Source of the DNA: Actinomadura macra NBRC 14102
GTDB lineage: Bacteria; Actinomycetota; Actinomycetes; Streptosporangiales; Streptosporangiaceae
Reading direction: 5' to 3'
Length of the DNA stretch: 64,000 nucleotides
Assembly: GCF_001552215.1 (NCBI RefSeq)
Contig: NZ_BCQT01000023.1
Location: 62,001 to 126,000 of the forward strand
Program-made: the position numbers and the translations under genes
Notes under the pieces: generated by a model
What the model was told of the DNA's origin: nothing
The model's database searches: none
Seen by the model: only the letters and a program-made list of their open reading frames with translations
Shown: in pieces, positions 8,627-16,769 of the stretch
Position numbering within the stretch: the stretch's first letter is position 1
How the letters are laid out: every line of letters starts with the position of its first letter

Positions 8627-8830
8627 GTGGAGAGCACGAGCGAGCGCTTGCTCACTCCAGGAGAGGTGGCCGCCCTCTTCAGGGTCGATCCGAAGACGGT
8701 CACCCGCTGGGCCGCGGCTGGCCGGATCAGCAGCATCCGCACTCCCGGAGGCCACCGTCGCTTCCGCGAGTCCGAGGTGCACGCGCTGCTGCGCGGCGAC
8801 GAGCCCGTCGCCGAACACTCGGCGCGCTGA
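8627..8830 (+). CDS. bldC: Developmental regulator BldC, MerR-like HTH
   Basis: Small DNA-binding protein of 67 residues; Streptomyces BldC has 68 and delays sporulation by binding DNA as head-to-tail oligomers. The core LLTPGEVAALFRVDPKTVTR followed by WAAAGRISSIRTPGGHRRFRE is a close family match with the winged helix intact. The GTG start is chosen because AAGGGGGAG sits 6 bases upstream and the length then fits; an upstream frame extension has no support. It is a single-gene unit with AT-rich palindromes upstream. Confidence 0.93.
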   Translation: MESTSERLLTPGEVAALFRVDPKTVTRWAAAGRISSIRTPGGHRRFRESEVHALLRGDEPVAEHSAR

Positions 8831-8928
8831 GCCGGTTCCAGGCACGGGTTCCGGCACCCGGTTCCGAGCACCGGGCTCCGCGCACCTGACCTGAACCCTT
8901 TTCGGACCGCCGCCACGGCCGAGGCGCA

Positions 8929-9207
8929 TCACGGGGAAGCGCCCTCGTCCTCCGCACGGTCCGCCTTCCACTCCTCGAAATGCCTGAGGAGATCCGCGTC
9001 CTCGTCCCGCCAGCGACGTCGCCGTTCCGCCAGTTCGTCCTCGGTGAGCGACTGGCCGAGCAGCCGGTCGTAGTCGGGGTCGTCCGGGCCGATCTCCACG
9101 TAGGCGTCGGCGATGATCCGCCCCTGCCCGGGATCGTCCTCGTCCGGCTCGGCGAGGACACTGTGGGGCACCCGGAGCGTGCCGTCGGGGAGCCGGATCA
9201 CCTGCAT
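8929..9207 (-). CDS. Conserved hypothetical protein
   Basis: A 92-residue acidic protein that starts MQVIRLPDGTLRVPHSV and continues with an Asp/Glu-rich middle and an Arg/Glu-rich helical end (LAERRRRWRDEDADLLRHFEEW). It has no signal peptide or membrane segment. I do not recognise a family by name, though the N-terminal pattern looks like a small conserved actinobacterial protein. It is convergent with bldC and about 200 bases from the metallopeptidase gene on the same strand. Confidence 0.65.
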   Translation of the reverse strand: MQVIRLPDGTLRVPHSVLAEPDEDDPGQGRIIADAYVEIGPDDPDYDRLLGQSLTEDELAERRRRWRDEDADLLRHFEEWKADRAEDEGASP

Positions 9208-9415
9208 CGTCCATCACCCTCGGTGTCCATCGCGGGGTCCTGGGCAGTGTTTCGAAGTCCCGGCCCACGGCACTCGCGTGGCGGCTCGCACCGTCACCGC
9301 GCCCGGGTGAGCGCGGCATCGCGTCGCGATCCGCCCGGCGGGGCCCGCCTCCGGCGTCGCCTCACCGGCCAGGTCACGCGTCCGCGCTGCGGCTGAGGTC
9401 ACTTCGAGAATCACC

Positions 9416-10408
9416 CTAGATCCCGTATTTACGGTTGAAGAAGAGCATGACCTCAAGGGCCGTCCGGATATTGCCGGCGAGCATATCCACCAGGGCCGGT
9501 CGCTGCCGGGACGAGATCGCGGCGAACGCGTCCGCGAAGAACTCGCGCCGCCCGAGCGCGTCGGGCTGCCGGTGGAAGTCGCTCGACAGGTGCGGCAGGC
9601 ACTGCTCGTACAGCGCGACGAACGCCGGGCTGTCAGAGGTCCAGCCCTCGCCGCCGTCGATGTCGTCGAGCGCGTGCCCGATCTCGTGCAGCATCACATC
9701 CGGCGTGGGCGAGGGCCGGTCGCCCACGATGATCTTGCGGTCGCCGTAGGCGCCCGCGCAGATGTCCCAGGTCGCGCGGCCGGACGGCAGCGGCCGGTCG
9801 CGTAGGTGGCCCATGTCGTCCAGTTGCGGGACACCGCCGGGGCCCACGTAGATGCCGTCGAGCCCGCTCGCCAGCTTCTCCTTGAGCACGTTGGGCAGTT
9901 CGGCCAGGCTGTCCACCGCCCGGATCACCTCGGGGGTCGGCGGGCCGTGCCGGGCGTCCCACTGCCGATAGAGGATGCCCTCCAGGACGCCGCAGTTACG
10001 TCGCCCGTCGGCGACATGCGGCATTCCCGGTGGCCAGGGCTCCACCCGGAGCCGGTCGTCCTCCAGTTCGAAGTCGCGCCAGGAGTAGTCGCCCGCCCGT
10101 GGACGGCCGGCGCGCCGCCGTCCGTGGCGTCCGACGAGCCCGGCGGCGTCGCCGGGACGGTCGGGGCCGAGTGCGAAGTCGTCGTCACGTCCGGCCTTGC
10201 GGAAGCGGCCGAACCGGTCTCTGGGCTGGTTACTGCGTGGACGTACCTGGTTCGAATCCGGCCGTTGCCCCGAGTCGGGCGGTGAGGGCGAGTAGGCGGA
10301 GTCGTCCCTGCGGGCGTCGGCGCGAGCGTCGGCGCGAGTCTGGCCACCCCGGGCGGCCTCCCGATTCTTCAGCTCCCGGGGCTTGCGGTGGATGCCTTTG
10401 AAGCGCAT
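9416..10408 (-). CDS. Anthrax lethal factor-like metallopeptidase
   Basis: A 330-residue protein. The first 110 or so residues are highly charged, Arg-rich and probably disordered (RDRFGRFRKAGRDDDF), without a signal peptide. Residues 140-330 resemble the catalytic domain of anthrax lethal factor and Pro-Pro endopeptidases (ATLF/M34): MLHEIGHALDD (zinc HExxH at 241-245), then EFFADAF (289-295) supplying the third ligand Glu. The ATG is fixed by AGGAG 6 bases upstream. Substrate and location are unknown. The family call rests on the HEIGHALDD...EFFADAF spacing, not on a search. Confidence 0.72.
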   Translation of the reverse strand: MRFKGIHRKPRELKNREAARGGQTRADARADARRDDSAYSPSPPDSGQRPDSNQVRPRSNQPRDRFGRFRKAGRDDDFALGPDRPGDAAGLVGRHGRRRAGRPRAGDYSWRDFELEDDRLRVEPWPPGMPHVADGRRNCGVLEGILYRQWDARHGPPTPEVIRAVDSLAELPNVLKEKLASGLDGIYVGPGGVPQLDDMGHLRDRPLPSGRATWDICAGAYGDRKIIVGDRPSPTPDVMLHEIGHALDDIDGGEGWTSDSPAFVALYEQCLPHLSSDFHRQPDALGRREFFADAFAAISSRQRPALVDMLAGNIRTALEVMLFFNRKYGI

Positions 10409-10415
10409 CAGGCTC

Positions 10416-10471
10416 CTCTGTCTGCGGGACCCTGCGGGGGTTCGACGAGCGACCGGGTCCCGGAGGCAGAG
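10416..10471 (-). promoter_or_regulatory. Inverted repeat at the metallopeptidase ribosome binding site
   Basis: Bases 10416-10432 and 10455-10471 are inverted copies of 17 bases with two mismatches, around a 22-base loop. In the minus-strand mRNA the hairpin ends directly at the GAGGAG ribosome binding site of the metallopeptidase gene. It could hide or expose the start, or act as a transcriptional pause; this is inference from structure only. Confidence 0.5.
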
Positions 10472-10526
10472 TAAGCCGGAACGCGACATCGCGTCATCCC
10501 CATCGGTCACCGGTTACCCTCGGGTC

Positions 10527-10826
10527 ATGGCGTATGTGCTGGTAACGCTGTTTCTGCTTGGAATATGGCTGTTCTGCCTACTTGACGTTCTCCAGACGGA
10601 CGCGTCGGAGATGCGGCACCTGTCCAAGTCCGGTTGGTTCGTCGTGACCCTGTTCGGGTTCCTGCTGGGGGCCATGTTGTGGCTGCTGGACGGGCGACCG
10701 CGGCGCCGCGACGCCGCTCGCGTGGCCTGGCCCCGGATGGCGGCCGAAGGGCCGGTCGGGCCCGACGACGACCCGGCCTTCCTCCGCGAGATCGAGCGGC
10801 GACTGCGCGGCGGCGACGACGTCTAG
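10527..10826 (+). CDS. PLDc_N-type small membrane protein
   Basis: A 99-residue protein with two membrane helices (about 4-22 and 37-57). Its topology matches the phospholipase D N-terminal domain (PLDc_N): LFLLGIWLFCLLDVLQTD, then WFVVTLFGFLLGAMLWLLDGRPRRR. The charged C-terminus ends PAFLREIERRLRGGDDV, a frequent ending in actinobacterial members. It is divergent from the metallopeptidase and ends at a strong bidirectional terminator. Its role is unknown. Confidence 0.8.
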   Translation: MAYVLVTLFLLGIWLFCLLDVLQTDASEMRHLSKSGWFVVTLFGFLLGAMLWLLDGRPRRRDAARVAWPRMAAEGPVGPDDDPAFLREIERRLRGGDDV

Positions 10827-10843
10827 GACAGCCGAAAAATGGA

Positions 10844-10871
10844 AAAGGGGACCGCCGAAGCGGTCCCCTTT
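10844..10871. terminator. Bidirectional intrinsic terminator
   Basis: A perfect 12-base stem (AAAGGGGACCGC / GCGGTCCCCTTT) around the tetraloop CGAA, with A/T ends on both sides. It lies between the convergent PLDc_N gene and ccsB, so it can stop transcription from both. Confidence 0.9.
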
Positions 10872-10884
10872 CTCGTTCGCCGAG

Positions 10885-11895
10885 TCAGGCGTAGGAGTGC
10901 ATGCCGGAGAAGATGTAGTTCACTCCGAAGAAGTTGAACAGCAGCGCGGCGAACGCCACCATCGACAGGATCGCCGCCTTGCGTCCCTTCCAGCCCGCCG
11001 TCGAGCGCGCGTGCAGGTAGGCCGCGTAGATGATCCAGGTGACGAACGACCAGGTCTCCTTGGGGTCCCAGCCCCAGTAACGGCCCCACGCCTCGTCCGC
11101 CCAGATGGCGCCCATGATGATCGCGGCGGTCCAGATCGGGAACGCGAACATCGTCACGCGCAGGGACAGCCGGTCCAGGGCCTCCACGGACGGCAACCGT
11201 GACAGCGCCCCGCCCGCCGCGACGGCCTTGCGGGCCTCCGCGCGGACCTTGACCAGGTACAGGATCGTGGACGCGCCCGCGACGGTGAACGCCCCCGTCG
11301 CGGTGATCGCGGCGGTCACGTGGATGGCGATCCAGTACGAGTTGAGCGCCGGGCTGACCGGGCCCACCGAGTCGTACAGCCAGAGGTTGTCCACGCCCAG
11401 GGCGACCACGGCGGCGACCATCACGAAGGCGCCGAGGAACTGCGCCTTGTACCGCCACATCACGACCAGGAACGCGGTGACCGCGGCGAAGGAGATCGCG
11501 GCGAGGAACTCGTACATGTTCGCCCACGGCCAGCGGTCCGCGGCAAGGCCCCGGGACACGAGGACGCCGAGGTGCGAGCCCCAGCCCACCACGTTCAGCA
11601 GGACCGCGAGGCGCGCCCAGTCGACCTGGCGGCGCTCGCCGTCCTCCCCGGCGGAGGCGGCCGCGGACTCGCCCGCCCCTGCGCCCGCGGTCTCGGCCCC
11701 GGCGCCGCCGGCGGCCACCAGAACCTTCGCCTCGGCTTTCTCGGCCGTCTCGGCCGCGTCGGCGGTCGCGACGCGGCGGCGGCCGAAGCCGAGGTCCGCG
11801 GCGTAGGCGAACAGCGCGATGATGTAAAGCACCACCGTGGTCAGCATGAGCTTGTCGCTCAGGTTCGCGAGGTCGGCGTCGCCCACCCTCGTCAC
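10885..11895 (-). CDS. ccsB: Cytochrome c biogenesis protein CcsB (CcsA/ResC type)
   Basis: Membrane haem-handling subunit of the system II cytochrome c synthase, 336 residues. The signature WGWDPKETWSFVTWIIYAAYLH is the haem-binding tryptophan-rich segment flanked by membrane helices. Conserved histidines (GSHLGVL, IHVTAA) are in place. It has about eight hydrophobic segments plus an Ala/Glu-rich loop at about 45-80. The GTG start overlaps the resB stop (GTGA). It is the last gene of resA-ccdA-resB-ccsB and is followed by the terminator. Confidence 0.94.
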   Translation of the reverse strand: MTRVGDADLANLSDKLMLTTVVLYIIALFAYAADLGFGRRRVATADAAETAEKAEAKVLVAAGGAGAETAGAGAGESAAASAGEDGERRQVDWARLAVLLNVVGWGSHLGVLVSRGLAADRWPWANMYEFLAAISFAAVTAFLVVMWRYKAQFLGAFVMVAAVVALGVDNLWLYDSVGPVSPALNSYWIAIHVTAAITATGAFTVAGASTILYLVKVRAEARKAVAAGGALSRLPSVEALDRLSLRVTMFAFPIWTAAIIMGAIWADEAWGRYWGWDPKETWSFVTWIIYAAYLHARSTAGWKGRKAAILSMVAFAALLFNFFGVNYIFSGMHSYA

Positions 11896-13613
11896 TCCTT
11901 CGGTTCTGTGTCGGGGCCGTCCGAGTCGGGCGCTCCGTCAGGCGTCGAGTCGGGATCGCCCGCGGTGGGCTCTGCTTTCTCGGCGGACTCTGCTCTCTCG
12001 GCGGACCCTGCTTTCTCGCCGGGCTCCGCGTCCTCATCGGGACCGCGGAGGGCGGTCACGATGTCGTCGAACTCCGGGGTCGGATTCCCCAGCGTGAGGC
12101 CGCCGACCTCCACCACCGTACGCCCGCCCTCTCCGGCGCTCGCACGGACCCACACCCTGCGCCGCCTGACCATGAACGAGGCCGCCACGCCGAGCACCGC
12201 CAGCACGGCCGCGACCAGCGCCGGGAGGCGGCCCGGGTCACGGTTGACCGACAGGGTCGCATACTCCCTGAGCCCGTCGAAGGTGATCGATCCGGCGTTG
12301 CCGGGAAGCGTGAGGGTCTCGCCCGGCTCCAGCAGCTTCTGGCCGCCCCTGACGGGCTGGAGCGTCTTGCCGATCCCCTCCAGCTTGTAGACGGACTGGG
12401 GGGTCCCGGAGTCCAGGCCGATGTCGCCCTTGAACGAGGAGATCGTCACGACGGGGCGGATGGGTCCCGGGAACGCCGAGATGATCTGCTTGCCGTCCTC
12501 GCTCGCCACCGCCGTGGGCCACAGGATCCCGTAGAAGGCGAGCTGTTCCGGCTCGGCGTCCGGGGCCTTGATGACGCCCTCGGACGTGAGGTTGCGCGGC
12601 TCCATCGGCAGGAACGGCACCGAGTCGCGGTAGGCGATGTTCCCCTTGGCGTCCCGGACGGTGAAGACCGGCGCGTACCCGTGGCCCAGCAGGTAGAGCT
12701 TGGCGCCACCGACCTTGAGCGGATGGTTGAGCCGCAGGTCCCAGCTCTTCTGCTTGCCGTCCGGGGAGTCCCGGTAGCGGAGCTTGGCGTGGAAGTCGGT
12801 GGCCTGGCCGCGCTTGTCGCCCTTGGTCTCGTAGGTGGCGGTGAAGTCGTCCAGCGTGATCGAGAACGGGGCGAGATCGTCGGAGTCGAAGGCCCGGCCG
12901 GGCTCGAACTCGTCGTACTGGCTCAGCGAGTTGGCGAACGACTTGCCCTCCGACAGCAGGACGTTGCCCCGGTAGCCGAACAGGTTGCCGAGGCCGAGCG
13001 CGAACAGCAGGGCCAGCAGCGCCAGGTGGAAGAGCAGGTTGCCCGTCTCGCCCAGGTAGCCCTTCTCCGCCGCGGCGGAGCTGTCCGACACCTCGACGCG
13101 GAACCGGCGCTTGCGCAGCAGCGTGCGCGCCTCTGCCAGGACGTCCTCGGGCGGTGCGTCGGTCTCGTAGGACGCCGACTGCGGCAGCCGGCCGAGGTTG
13201 CGGGGCGCCGCCGGGGGCCGCGCCCGCATCGACTGGTAGTGCTTGACCGCCCGGGGGAGGACGCACCCGGCGAGCGAGACGAACAGCAGGATGTAGATCG
13301 CCGCGAACCAGGGCGCGGCGAAGACGTCGAACAGCGACAGCCTGTCCAGCCACGGCGCGAGCGTCTCGTGTTTCTCGAAGTACGCGGCGACCTTCTCCGG
13401 CGCCTGGCCGCGCTGCGGGAAGAGCGAACTCGGCACCGCGCCGAGCGCCACCAGGAACAGCAGGATCAGCGCCGTGCGCATCGTGGTGAGCTGCCGCCAG
13501 CCCCAGCGCAGCCAGCCGAGCAGGCCGATGCCCACCGGCCTCGGGACCTCTCCGGGGGCCTGCCGGGCCGAGGGCGCCTGCGTCCCCGATTCCATGTCCT
13601 TGACGTCGCTCAT
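11892..13613 (-). CDS. resB: Cytochrome c biogenesis protein ResB
   Basis: Partner of CcsB in the system II cytochrome c synthase, 573 residues. The N-terminal helices begin at WRQLTTMRTALILLFLVALGAVPSSLFPQ, a ResB hallmark. A large extracytoplasmic domain follows, then a last membrane helix near residue 470. The C-terminal tail is low-complexity and acidic with repeated EKA..SAE units. It is followed by ccsB with a four-base overlap and preceded by ccdA with a one-base gap. Confidence 0.94.
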   Translation of the reverse strand: MSDVKDMESGTQAPSARQAPGEVPRPVGIGLLGWLRWGWRQLTTMRTALILLFLVALGAVPSSLFPQRGQAPEKVAAYFEKHETLAPWLDRLSLFDVFAAPWFAAIYILLFVSLAGCVLPRAVKHYQSMRARPPAAPRNLGRLPQSASYETDAPPEDVLAEARTLLRKRRFRVEVSDSSAAAEKGYLGETGNLLFHLALLALLFALGLGNLFGYRGNVLLSEGKSFANSLSQYDEFEPGRAFDSDDLAPFSITLDDFTATYETKGDKRGQATDFHAKLRYRDSPDGKQKSWDLRLNHPLKVGGAKLYLLGHGYAPVFTVRDAKGNIAYRDSVPFLPMEPRNLTSEGVIKAPDAEPEQLAFYGILWPTAVASEDGKQIISAFPGPIRPVVTISSFKGDIGLDSGTPQSVYKLEGIGKTLQPVRGGQKLLEPGETLTLPGNAGSITFDGLREYATLSVNRDPGRLPALVAAVLAVLGVAASFMVRRRRVWVRASAGEGGRTVVEVGGLTLGNPTPEFDDIVTALRGPDEDAEPGEKAGSAERAESAEKAEPTAGDPDSTPDGAPDSDGPDTEPKE

Positions 13614-13614
13614 C

Positions 13615-14355
13615 TCAGATAACCGGTTCGAAGCCGCTGATCCACGACTTCAGCTCGATGGTCAGATCGCCCCACAGGCCGCTCACCAGCAGCACCCCGA
13701 TGAGGACCAGCATGCCGCCGCCGGCCCGCATCACGAGGGGGTAGTGCCGCTTCACCGCGCCGAACGCGCCGAGCGCCCGCCGGTAGGCGACGGCGGTCAC
13801 CACGAACGGCAGCCCGAGACCCACGCAGTATGCCAGCGACAGGAGCGCGCCTCGTCCCGCGCTCGCCTCCGTGATCGCCAGGCTTTGGACGGCGCCCAGC
13901 GTCGGGCCGATGCACGGCGTCCATCCGAGCCCGAACAGGACGCCGAGCAGCGGCGCCCCGGCCAGGCCCGCCGCCGGGAGCCGCCCGGACTTCACCGTCC
14001 GCTGCAACCCCGGGATGAACCCCATGAACGCCAGCCCGAAAACGATCGTCACGGCGCCGAGGACGCGGGTGATCTGGTCCTGGTACTCCAGGAGCCATCG
14101 CCCGAGACCCCCGAACACCACGCCGTAGCTGACGAACACCACGGTGAAGCCCGCGATGAACAGCGACACTCCGGCCAGCAGCCGTCCGCGCCTCTGCTCG
14201 GCCAGGTCCGCGCCGGACATGCCCGTCACGTAGGACAGGTAGCCGGGGACGAGCGGCAGCACGCACGGCGAGGCGAACGAGACCAGTCCGGCCAGCGCCG
14301 CCAGCGGCGCCGCCGCGAACAGCGATCCGCTCGTGACGGTCTCGGTGGCGCTCAT
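13615..14355 (-). CDS. ccdA: Thiol-disulfide membrane transporter CcdA
   Basis: Carries reducing equivalents from cytoplasmic thioredoxin across the membrane to keep apocytochrome c and ResA reduced. It has 246 residues and six membrane helices. The two redox cysteines are visible in FASPCVLPLVPGYLS (helix 1) and LGWTPCIGPTLG (helix 4). It lies between resA (three bases apart) and resB in one operon. Confidence 0.94.
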   Translation of the reverse strand: MSATETVTSGSLFAAAPLAALAGLVSFASPCVLPLVPGYLSYVTGMSGADLAEQRRGRLLAGVSLFIAGFTVVFVSYGVVFGGLGRWLLEYQDQITRVLGAVTIVFGLAFMGFIPGLQRTVKSGRLPAAGLAGAPLLGVLFGLGWTPCIGPTLGAVQSLAITEASAGRGALLSLAYCVGLGLPFVVTAVAYRRALGAFGAVKRHYPLVMRAGGGMLVLIGVLLVSGLWGDLTIELKSWISGFEPVI

Positions 14356-14358
14356 CGC

Positions 14359-14967
14359 TCACTTCTCCGCGAGGGCCTTGGTGACCAGCGGGCCGAGCTT
14401 GGAGTAGGTGGTCGCGCCGATGATCCGGGCGGTGATGCGGCCCTGCCGGTCCAGGACCAGGGTGCTCGGGACGGCGCTCGGCGGGACCTCGCGGAACGCC
14501 AGCGTGACCCGCCCGTCCGCGTCGAACAGGCTCGGGTAGGCGACCTTGAACTTGCGTTCGAACGCCTTGGCGTTGTCCTTGGCGTCCTTGAAGTTGACGC
14601 CGAGGAACTCCACGCCCTTCGGCTTGTTCTCGGTGTAGACCTGGTTCAGGGAGGGCGCCTCGCCGCGGCAGGGGGCGCACCAGGACGCCCAGAAGTTGAC
14701 GACCGTGACCTTGCCCTTGAGGTCGGCCAGCCTGAACGGCTTGCCGTCCAGGCCCTCGCCGGTGACGTCCTGGACGCTCTTGCGGTCGCCCGGCGTGAAC
14801 TCCGTGACGTTCCCGTCGCCGGAGATGAAGCGGTTGCCGTTGCCGCCCGTGCCGTCCTCGGCTGCGCCGCTCCCGGCACAGCCTGCCAGCAGCCCGCAGA
14901 GCGCGACGGCGACGGGCACCGCGGCGGCGCGTACGGGACGGCGCATGGGGGAGACTCGGGGGCTCAA
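14359..14967 (-). CDS. resA: Thiol-disulfide lipoprotein ResA/TlpA-like
   Basis: Extracytoplasmic thioredoxin-fold lipoprotein that reduces the haem-binding cysteines of apocytochrome c. The lipobox LLAGC is near residue 30, and the catalytic motif NFWASWCAPCRGEAP follows in the thioredoxin domain. The TTG start is preferred over an ATG 21 bases downstream because AGGAGGG lies 4-5 bases upstream of it. It is first in the resA-ccdA-resB-ccsB operon, with a BlaI-like palindrome over the probable transcription start. Confidence 0.92.
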   Translation of the reverse strand: MSPRVSPMRRPVRAAAVPVAVALCGLLAGCAGSGAAEDGTGGNGNRFISGDGNVTEFTPGDRKSVQDVTGEGLDGKPFRLADLKGKVTVVNFWASWCAPCRGEAPSLNQVYTENKPKGVEFLGVNFKDAKDNAKAFERKFKVAYPSLFDADGRVTLAFREVPPSAVPSTLVLDRQGRITARIIGATTYSKLGPLVTKALAEK

Positions 14968-14977
14968 CAGACCCTCC

Positions 14978-14994
14978 TACTACAGGACGTAGTA
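14978..14994. promoter_or_regulatory. BlaI/CopY-like operator upstream of resA
   Basis: TACTACAGGACGTAGTA is a perfect 6-5-6 inverted repeat. The arms TACTAC/GTAGTA are those of BlaI/MecI-type operators, though the spacer is one base longer than the common form. It abuts the resA ribosome binding site. A possible -10 (TAGATT) lies just upstream on the minus strand, so a bound repressor would cover the transcription start. No BlaI-type gene is in the window. Confidence 0.55.
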
Positions 14995-15012
14995 CACAAT
15001 CTAGCGGCGCTG

Positions 15013-15651
15013 TCAGGCACCCGCGACACTGGGGCCCTTCGCGATGCCCGCGGCGGGCTCGTTGTAGGCCACCTCCACCAGGCGGCTGCCGTCGAACGTC
15101 AGGCTCGTGACACTGGCCAGCGCGCACTCGCGCTTGTTCGGATGGTGCCAGAGCCGGCGGTGTTCGGCGTGCAACCGCAGGATCCAGACGGGCAGTTGGT
15201 GGCTCACGCAGACCGCCTCGTGCCCCCGTGCGGCGTCCCGCGCCCTGATCACCGCCGAGCGCATCCGGGCGGCGAGGCCCTGGTACGGCTCCCCCCAGGA
15301 CGGCTTGAACGGGTTGACCAGGTGTCGCCAATGCTCGGGACGGCGCAGCGAGCCCGCCCCCGCCCCGAAGGTCAGCCCCTCGAAGTGGTTGTCGGCCTCG
15401 ATCAGCCGGTCGTCCACCGTGACGGGCAGGTCGAACGCCTCGGCCAGCGGCGCGGCCGTCTCCAGCGCCCGCTGCATCGGCGAGGAGAACAGCGCGGTGA
15501 CGTCCCGGTCGGCGAACCACTTCGCGGCGGCCTTGGCCATGAGGACGCCGTCCTCGCTGAGCCGGTAGCCGGGCAGCCGCCCGTAGAGGATTCCGCCGGG
15601 ATTATGCACCTCACCGTGCCGCAGCAGGTGAACGATCGTCTTGTCAGCCAT
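15013..15651 (-). CDS. Histidine phosphatase family protein
   Basis: A 212-residue protein of the phosphoglycerate mutase superfamily. The catalytic motif LLRHGEVHNP is at the N-terminus (phospho-His in RHG), and the second half supplies EAVCVSHQLPVWILRL (catalytic His). It is GpmB/CobC-like; the real substrate is unknown. It lies upstream of resA on the same strand, an arrangement also known from Streptomyces cytochrome c loci, so a shared role or shared expression is possible. Confidence 0.88.
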   Translation of the reverse strand: MADKTIVHLLRHGEVHNPGGILYGRLPGYRLSEDGVLMAKAAAKWFADRDVTALFSSPMQRALETAAPLAEAFDLPVTVDDRLIEADNHFEGLTFGAGAGSLRRPEHWRHLVNPFKPSWGEPYQGLAARMRSAVIRARDAARGHEAVCVSHQLPVWILRLHAEHRRLWHHPNKRECALASVTSLTFDGSRLVEVAYNEPAAGIAKGPSVAGA

Positions 15652-15728
15652 CGCCCGTCAGAGTACCTACGCGGCTTGGGGGCGCCGTCCACCGCGGGCC
15701 CCTTCCCAGTCGCGCGGCGGCTTGCGTT

Positions 15729-16697
15729 TCAGAGCGCGGCGGCGGGGTGCCGGGGGACATCCGCGATCACGGCGGCGGCGCCGTCCGCGGGGACGGCCTC
15801 CCCCGCGGGGACGGCGGCACGCAGGGCGGTGACGGCGGCGCGGATCGCGGGGCGGCGGGCGGCCTCCTCGCGCCAGAGGGCGTAGACGCGCCGCGACAAC
15901 GGCTCGGCCAGCGGTACGACCGCCACGTCCGGCGGCACGTCGCAACGGCCGAGGCGCGGCAGGATCGTGTTGCCGAGGCCCGCGGAGACGAGCGCGAGCT
16001 GGGTCGCGAACTCGTAGGCCATGTGGTCGATGCGGGGCTCGCTGTCGATGGCGCGCAGCGTCCGCAGGAGCCAGTCGCAGCAGATGCTGTCGGGCGAGGA
16101 GCTGATCCAGGTGTCGCCCGCGAGCTCCCTCAGCTCGACGGCGGCGCGGCCGGCGAGGGGGTGCCCGGCGGGCAGCGCAACATCGGCGATGTCGTGACAG
16201 ATCATCCCCTTGTGCAGCCCCTCGGGCAGCGGCAGCGGCTCGTTGTTCCAGTCCTGGACGACGGCCATGTCGAGGTCGCCGCGGGAGACGAGCGGCATGC
16301 TGCGCATCGGGTCCTCCTCGCGGAGCAGGACGCGCAGGTCGGGGTGGTCGCCGCGCAGCCGGCGCAGCGCGGCGGGCATCAGCCCCCGCACGGCCGTGGG
16401 GAACGCGGCGATCGACAGCTGCCCGACGACCGAGCCGCGGTGCGCCTCCAGATCGGCCTGGGCCTGCTCGACGAGCGACAGGATGCGCTCGGCGTGCGCG
16501 ACGAGCAGTTCGGCGGCGTCGGTGAGCCGGACGCCGCGCCCGTTGCGTTCGAGGAGCTTCTGGCCGGTCTCCCTCTCCAGCTTGGCGAGCTGCTGGGAGA
16601 CGGCGGAGGTGGTCACGTGGAGCACGTCGGCGGCGGCGCTGACCGAGCCGTAGGTCGCGACGGAGTGCAGGGCGCGCAGCCGTTCCAGATCGAGCAT
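15729..16697 (-). CDS. LysR family transcriptional regulator
   Basis: A 322-residue regulator. The N-terminal winged HTH is classical (LERLRALHSVATYGSVSAAA, then LHVTTSAVSQQLAKLERETG), and residues from about 90 on form the periplasmic-binding-like effector domain. It is divergent from the EamA transporter gene with a 72-base gap, so the transporter and the downstream dapA-like gene are likely targets. A perfect palindrome sits directly upstream of its start. The effector is unknown. Confidence 0.92.
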   Translation of the reverse strand: MLDLERLRALHSVATYGSVSAAADVLHVTTSAVSQQLAKLERETGQKLLERNGRGVRLTDAAELLVAHAERILSLVEQAQADLEAHRGSVVGQLSIAAFPTAVRGLMPAALRRLRGDHPDLRVLLREEDPMRSMPLVSRGDLDMAVVQDWNNEPLPLPEGLHKGMICHDIADVALPAGHPLAGRAAVELRELAGDTWISSSPDSICCDWLLRTLRAIDSEPRIDHMAYEFATQLALVSAGLGNTILPRLGRCDVPPDVAVVPLAEPLSRRVYALWREEAARRPAIRAAVTALRAAVPAGEAVPADGAAAVIADVPRHPAAAL

Positions 16698-16698
16698 G

Positions 16699-16709
16699 TA
16701 GCAATGCTA
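16699..16709. promoter_or_regulatory. Palindrome at the LysR gene start
   Basis: TAGCAATGCTA is a perfect 5-1-5 palindrome two bases upstream of the LysR start, inside the 72-base divergent intergenic region. It fits a self-repression site of a LysR-type regulator (T-N-A dyad) but is short. Confidence 0.4.
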
Positions 16710-16769
16710 AAACGAAGTGTCAAGGAGTTCTAGCTTGTCCTAAAACAAACCGGTGACGACGATCGAGGG

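Noticed and set aside
12681..13622. Open frame antisense to resB
   Set aside because: Gln/Arg/Val-rich composition without motifs; shadow of the resB codons.
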